From: Tubiluchus corallicola
Taxonomy: Eukaryota > Priapulida > Priapulimorpha > Priapulimorphida > Tubiluchidae
Assembly (NCBI GenBank): GCA_030141605.1
Contig: JAQGDQ010000251.1
Coordinates: 210,486 to 274,485 of the forward strand
Direction: 5' to 3'
DNA: 64,000 nucleotides
Shown: piece by piece, positions 61,000 through 64,000 of the stretch
Position numbering within the stretch: position 1 is the stretch's first letter
How the letters are laid out: the number at the start of each line of letters is the position of its first letter
Translations under genes and position numbers: made by a program
Notes under the pieces: model-generated
What the model was told of the DNA's origin: nothing
Database searches by the model: none
What the model saw: only the letters and a program-made list of their open reading frames with translations

Positions 61000-62920
61000 A
61001 TGCATGACTGAGAGAAGCAGTAAGTAAATGAATTGTAAATGGAAATGCTCTGTGACGTCGCATTTAAGGGGGCAGTATAGGGAATTTTGCCAGGTATCTT
61101 GTTGGTTACTTGACTATGACCATTCACCTGTACTTATCTGTATTTACTTGGGCAAGGCTGTTGGTTGACTTTGATAACATTGACAGGTTTCATTACATTA
61201 GTAATAATAAATATAGTTTTCATAGCACAACAGTGTTGCATTTTGTTAGACACATCGGTAAGTAGAAAATTTGTGAGATGTAAGTAGTAACTTTTTCCTA
61301 CTTCATTTTGGATAATTGTAAACTAATAATTTGGTGGTCTTTAGTTTAATTAATGTCAACTCTTATTATTTCGACAAAATCTCATGTAAGTTAATAGAGT
61401 GACAGATTAGATTGATTTATAACTACATAATGTGTTCGGCAAAATTTAGGGCTGCAAAATTAACGAAAACAAAATTGACAAAATATTATTGGTAGGGAGA
61501 AGTTACTTAATTAAACAGAACAAATTAGCAATTGAACTGCCTTGTGTGCTGGCTAGGCTTTTCTACATGTGTATGTTTTCGGTCCTTATGGAAATTAGCT
61601 TACTTCAGTAAATAAATGCAAGAGTGAGAAGAGTATTATCTTGCTGTTGTCATTGGTAAAGCCTGCCAAGTCATATTAATCAGCATTTGCCTTTTAATAA
61701 TAATAAAATTTTTGCTATGTACTGCATGGGCTTTCTCTTTTCTTGATTCATTACTGATGTGCTATACTCGAAGCTAAGTTAATAAGGCTTGACATCCCCA
61801 AGGCATTTGGTAAGTCTATCAGAGATGCTATCATGAAATACATAAGCAATTTTCTAAGCCTGCTTTTGTGCCAAGTTTTGTTTAGCTCTTCTAAGTAGGC
61901 GCTTGTACGCTGCTGAGGTTATATTCCGAAATCTTGAAAATCAAAGAGTTTGTCAATATAATGATAGTATTGAAGATTTGAAGCATGTGTTGCTCATTTT
62001 ATGATCGAGAAAGAGAGAAGATAAATTAGCAAGGAAATACTGCAGAGGAGAAAATTAACTGGTTGTTATTTGGAGACAATCTTAATGATGGTAAAAACTT
62101 TCTTTATGAAATAAGGAAAAAGATAATATTCGTGTATAGTTTGACGGTGCTGGTTAATGTGATAGCCGATTGATAGCTTTTTTTGGCAACTTACTCTGAG
62201 ATAAACGTGTCAAAAGCACTGAGCCCGAATCTAAACCTGAAAACTAAGCAGTCAGAAGTGATGGTTACGGGCATAGACAATGTTGATCCAGACACTGGTA
62301 CGTGATGCTCTTACGACTACAACAGTAGATACTAATTCTACTCATATTTCTATGACTGGTGACGTGACGGAGGCAGTCCAAGTGATGATCAGGGCTATTT
62401 GACAGGGTTATAGTTTTGGAAATGTGGTAAAACAATGAAAGTAATATGCATGGAAAGAATGTGCAGAATTTAGAACTAAATAGCAAAAATACAGATGTGG
62501 TGACCTCCACATGAAACAACAACTTAATAGGATCTTAGCTTAGTGATGCAAAATTGACTAAATCTTTTCTGCTGAACACTAAAATCAAAAATGCGGAAAA
62601 AACTGAAGCTGCAAACATTCAAAAAATAAAAATATCCACAGAAACATTAACTGTGGATGATTCCCCAGCCACAAATCTAAAGGTGTTTTCCTGTAACGGG
62701 ATATACCCAGGATATACCTGAATGAACTGACAACATTGTACAATCGCAATATCAATAGAAAAAATGGGAAAACTTCATCACAAGATGTGAAGTCAATGAC
62801 GCAAGATTACACATTCAGCAGAAACATAACCAGGCACTCACCTCAACGCTCACCTCAAGTTTATAATAAGGCTGTGCTGGGTTTGAAGCTGGACAGACAA
62901 GATATCGAGCTTTTAGGCAA
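61000..62920. other. AT-rich stretch without recognised genes
   Basis: About 1.9 kb with only short open frames. Scattered stretches (for example QDVKSMTQDYTFSRNI near 62780) look faintly protein-like, but no family, splice pattern or repeat structure was recognised. 61340-61480 weakly repeats the 58920-59010 flank (GTCTAATTAATGYCAACTCT, GTTCGGCAAAATTTAGG). Confidence 0.3.
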
Positions 62921-62929
62921 TTGACGTCA

Positions 62930-63620
62930 CATATATTGGTCTATCGCTCCGCCTCCACTGTGATGTAAGCATACCCAGCGGGTTTCAGGACAACACCAGA
63001 TACTGGATAACAATTGTCAGTAAACTAAACAACACGACAGTCACAAATAATATCTAACCAGCAAATAAACTGATTTCACTATTTCATAAACACAAATTTG
63101 CAGAGCAGCAGCTGTTTTTACATAAAATTAACACCTCAAGTAGGGAAAAATGACTTTTCAATGTAAACAAAATGTAGAGACGAAGTTTCAAAGCACTACA
63201 AAATACAGAGACATAAGTATAATAAAGAAACTAAGCCAGTTTGCCTTGCTTTACAATAAATAAGCAACAAATATATTGTGTCTCTTGCGTTTGAACACAC
63301 AAACACCATGTATTTTTTCTATATTAATTGATCATGTGCTCGTCTGCAAGATTTACTCAGTTTTTGCATTTTTCCATTCGTTAGGCTATGCAAATGGAAT
63401 AAATTTGATTGCTCCATTCCATCAGCAACCCTTACATTGAATGCCCAAATTACACATGTCCCAATGGCATGTTTTAACCAGGATTATAACCAGAAAAATA
63501 GGGTAAAATTAACTAATATTACATTGATGTATAATATTTGTTTTGACCATATTTGACTTAATTTTGAAGATCTCATTGAGGTTTATAAAAACTGCCCAGA
63601 AAAGAAATCATTTTGCCTGA
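62930..63620. repeat. Dispersed repeat, partner of 32160-33060
   Basis: ATATTGGTCTATCGCTCCGC, GAGACGAAGTTTCAAAGCAC, CATGTGCTCGTCTGCAAGAT and ACATTGATGTATAATAT match the earlier copy in the same order and orientation. This copy has a 40-50-bp insertion near 63120 and lacks the right end. Confidence 0.75.
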
Positions 63621-64000
63621 AAAATTCTGAAAACCTTTTGCCTAAGTATGAGGTTACTACGGATGTGCTGGCTTAGTCATAATCATGACAGTCGTTACGG
63701 ATTCCCATGGATGGGTTCAGGCCTGCAGCTAGGTCTCAGCAGACCAAGGCCATCTAGCTTATTTTCTACAACATGCGCAAATCTATTTAGAGATGCAGGT
63801 TACCGTTCAATCATTTATGCTTGCCAACTTGGGCTTCAATGATCTGAAGTTATTAATTTCTTCTCAGCTCTAATAATAAATAATTTCTGTCTCAAGTAAG
63901 GTCTAATATGTTTAGTTTTACTTAAATTACTTGGTATATCATATGACTCATATTTACATCGTGGTAGTGACCATTTATCATTCCACCATGTCGTGCCATG

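Noticed and set aside
63648-63842. 64-codon plus-strand frame at the window end
   Set aside because: Some protein-like composition (FRDAGYRSIIYACQLGLQ), but no recognisable family or splice signals.

Overview
The window looks like invertebrate animal nuclear DNA. It is AT-rich, has canonical GT-AG introns, carries an intact metazoan-type cystathionine gamma-lyase and a fibronectin-III receptor kinase-like gene, and is crowded with short inverted-repeat transposons, decayed non-LTR retrotransposons and minisatellites. The lineage cannot be fixed from sequence alone. No prokaryotic features, CRISPR array or rRNA gene was seen.

Region 1 (1-13.3 kb, + strand) holds the 3' two-thirds of a receptor tyrosine kinase-like gene in twelve exons: FN3 module, transmembrane helix, kinase-fold domain. 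The kinase domain has lost the catalytic motifs (VAIK lysine, HRD aspartate, DFG aspartate, APE proline), so it is a predicted pseudokinase. Region 2 (14.8-25.8 kb, + strand) is a complete eleven-exon cystathionine gamma-lyase gene (397 aa) with its PLP lysine. Introns of both genes carry MITEs, including a hAT-like element with a perfect 8-bp target duplication.

Region 3 (25.9-36.5 kb) is mainly dispersed repeats, but the minus strand contains five small exons with compatible phases that could encode an 83-residue single-pass membrane protein (28725-34150). Region 4 (36.6-50 kb, + strand) carries at least six diverged copies of a gene-like module with preserved splice sites; some copies still have open exons, and the pieces resemble a TFIIS N-terminal/LEDGF-type helical domain. 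Between them lie retroelement fragments and a 1.6-kb minisatellite of a 34-bp unit.

Region 5 (50.2-64 kb) is a retrotransposon graveyard: a nearly full-length but broken + strand non-LTR element, two minus-strand copies of another family sharing the same internal stop, segmental duplications, two more minisatellites (25-bp and 32-bp units), and a decayed SAP-domain-like coding sequence. The two protein-coding genes of regions 1 and 2 run in the same direction, 2.9 kb apart, and show no functional link. Exon boundaries were assigned by eye from splice consensus, frame continuity and family knowledge.
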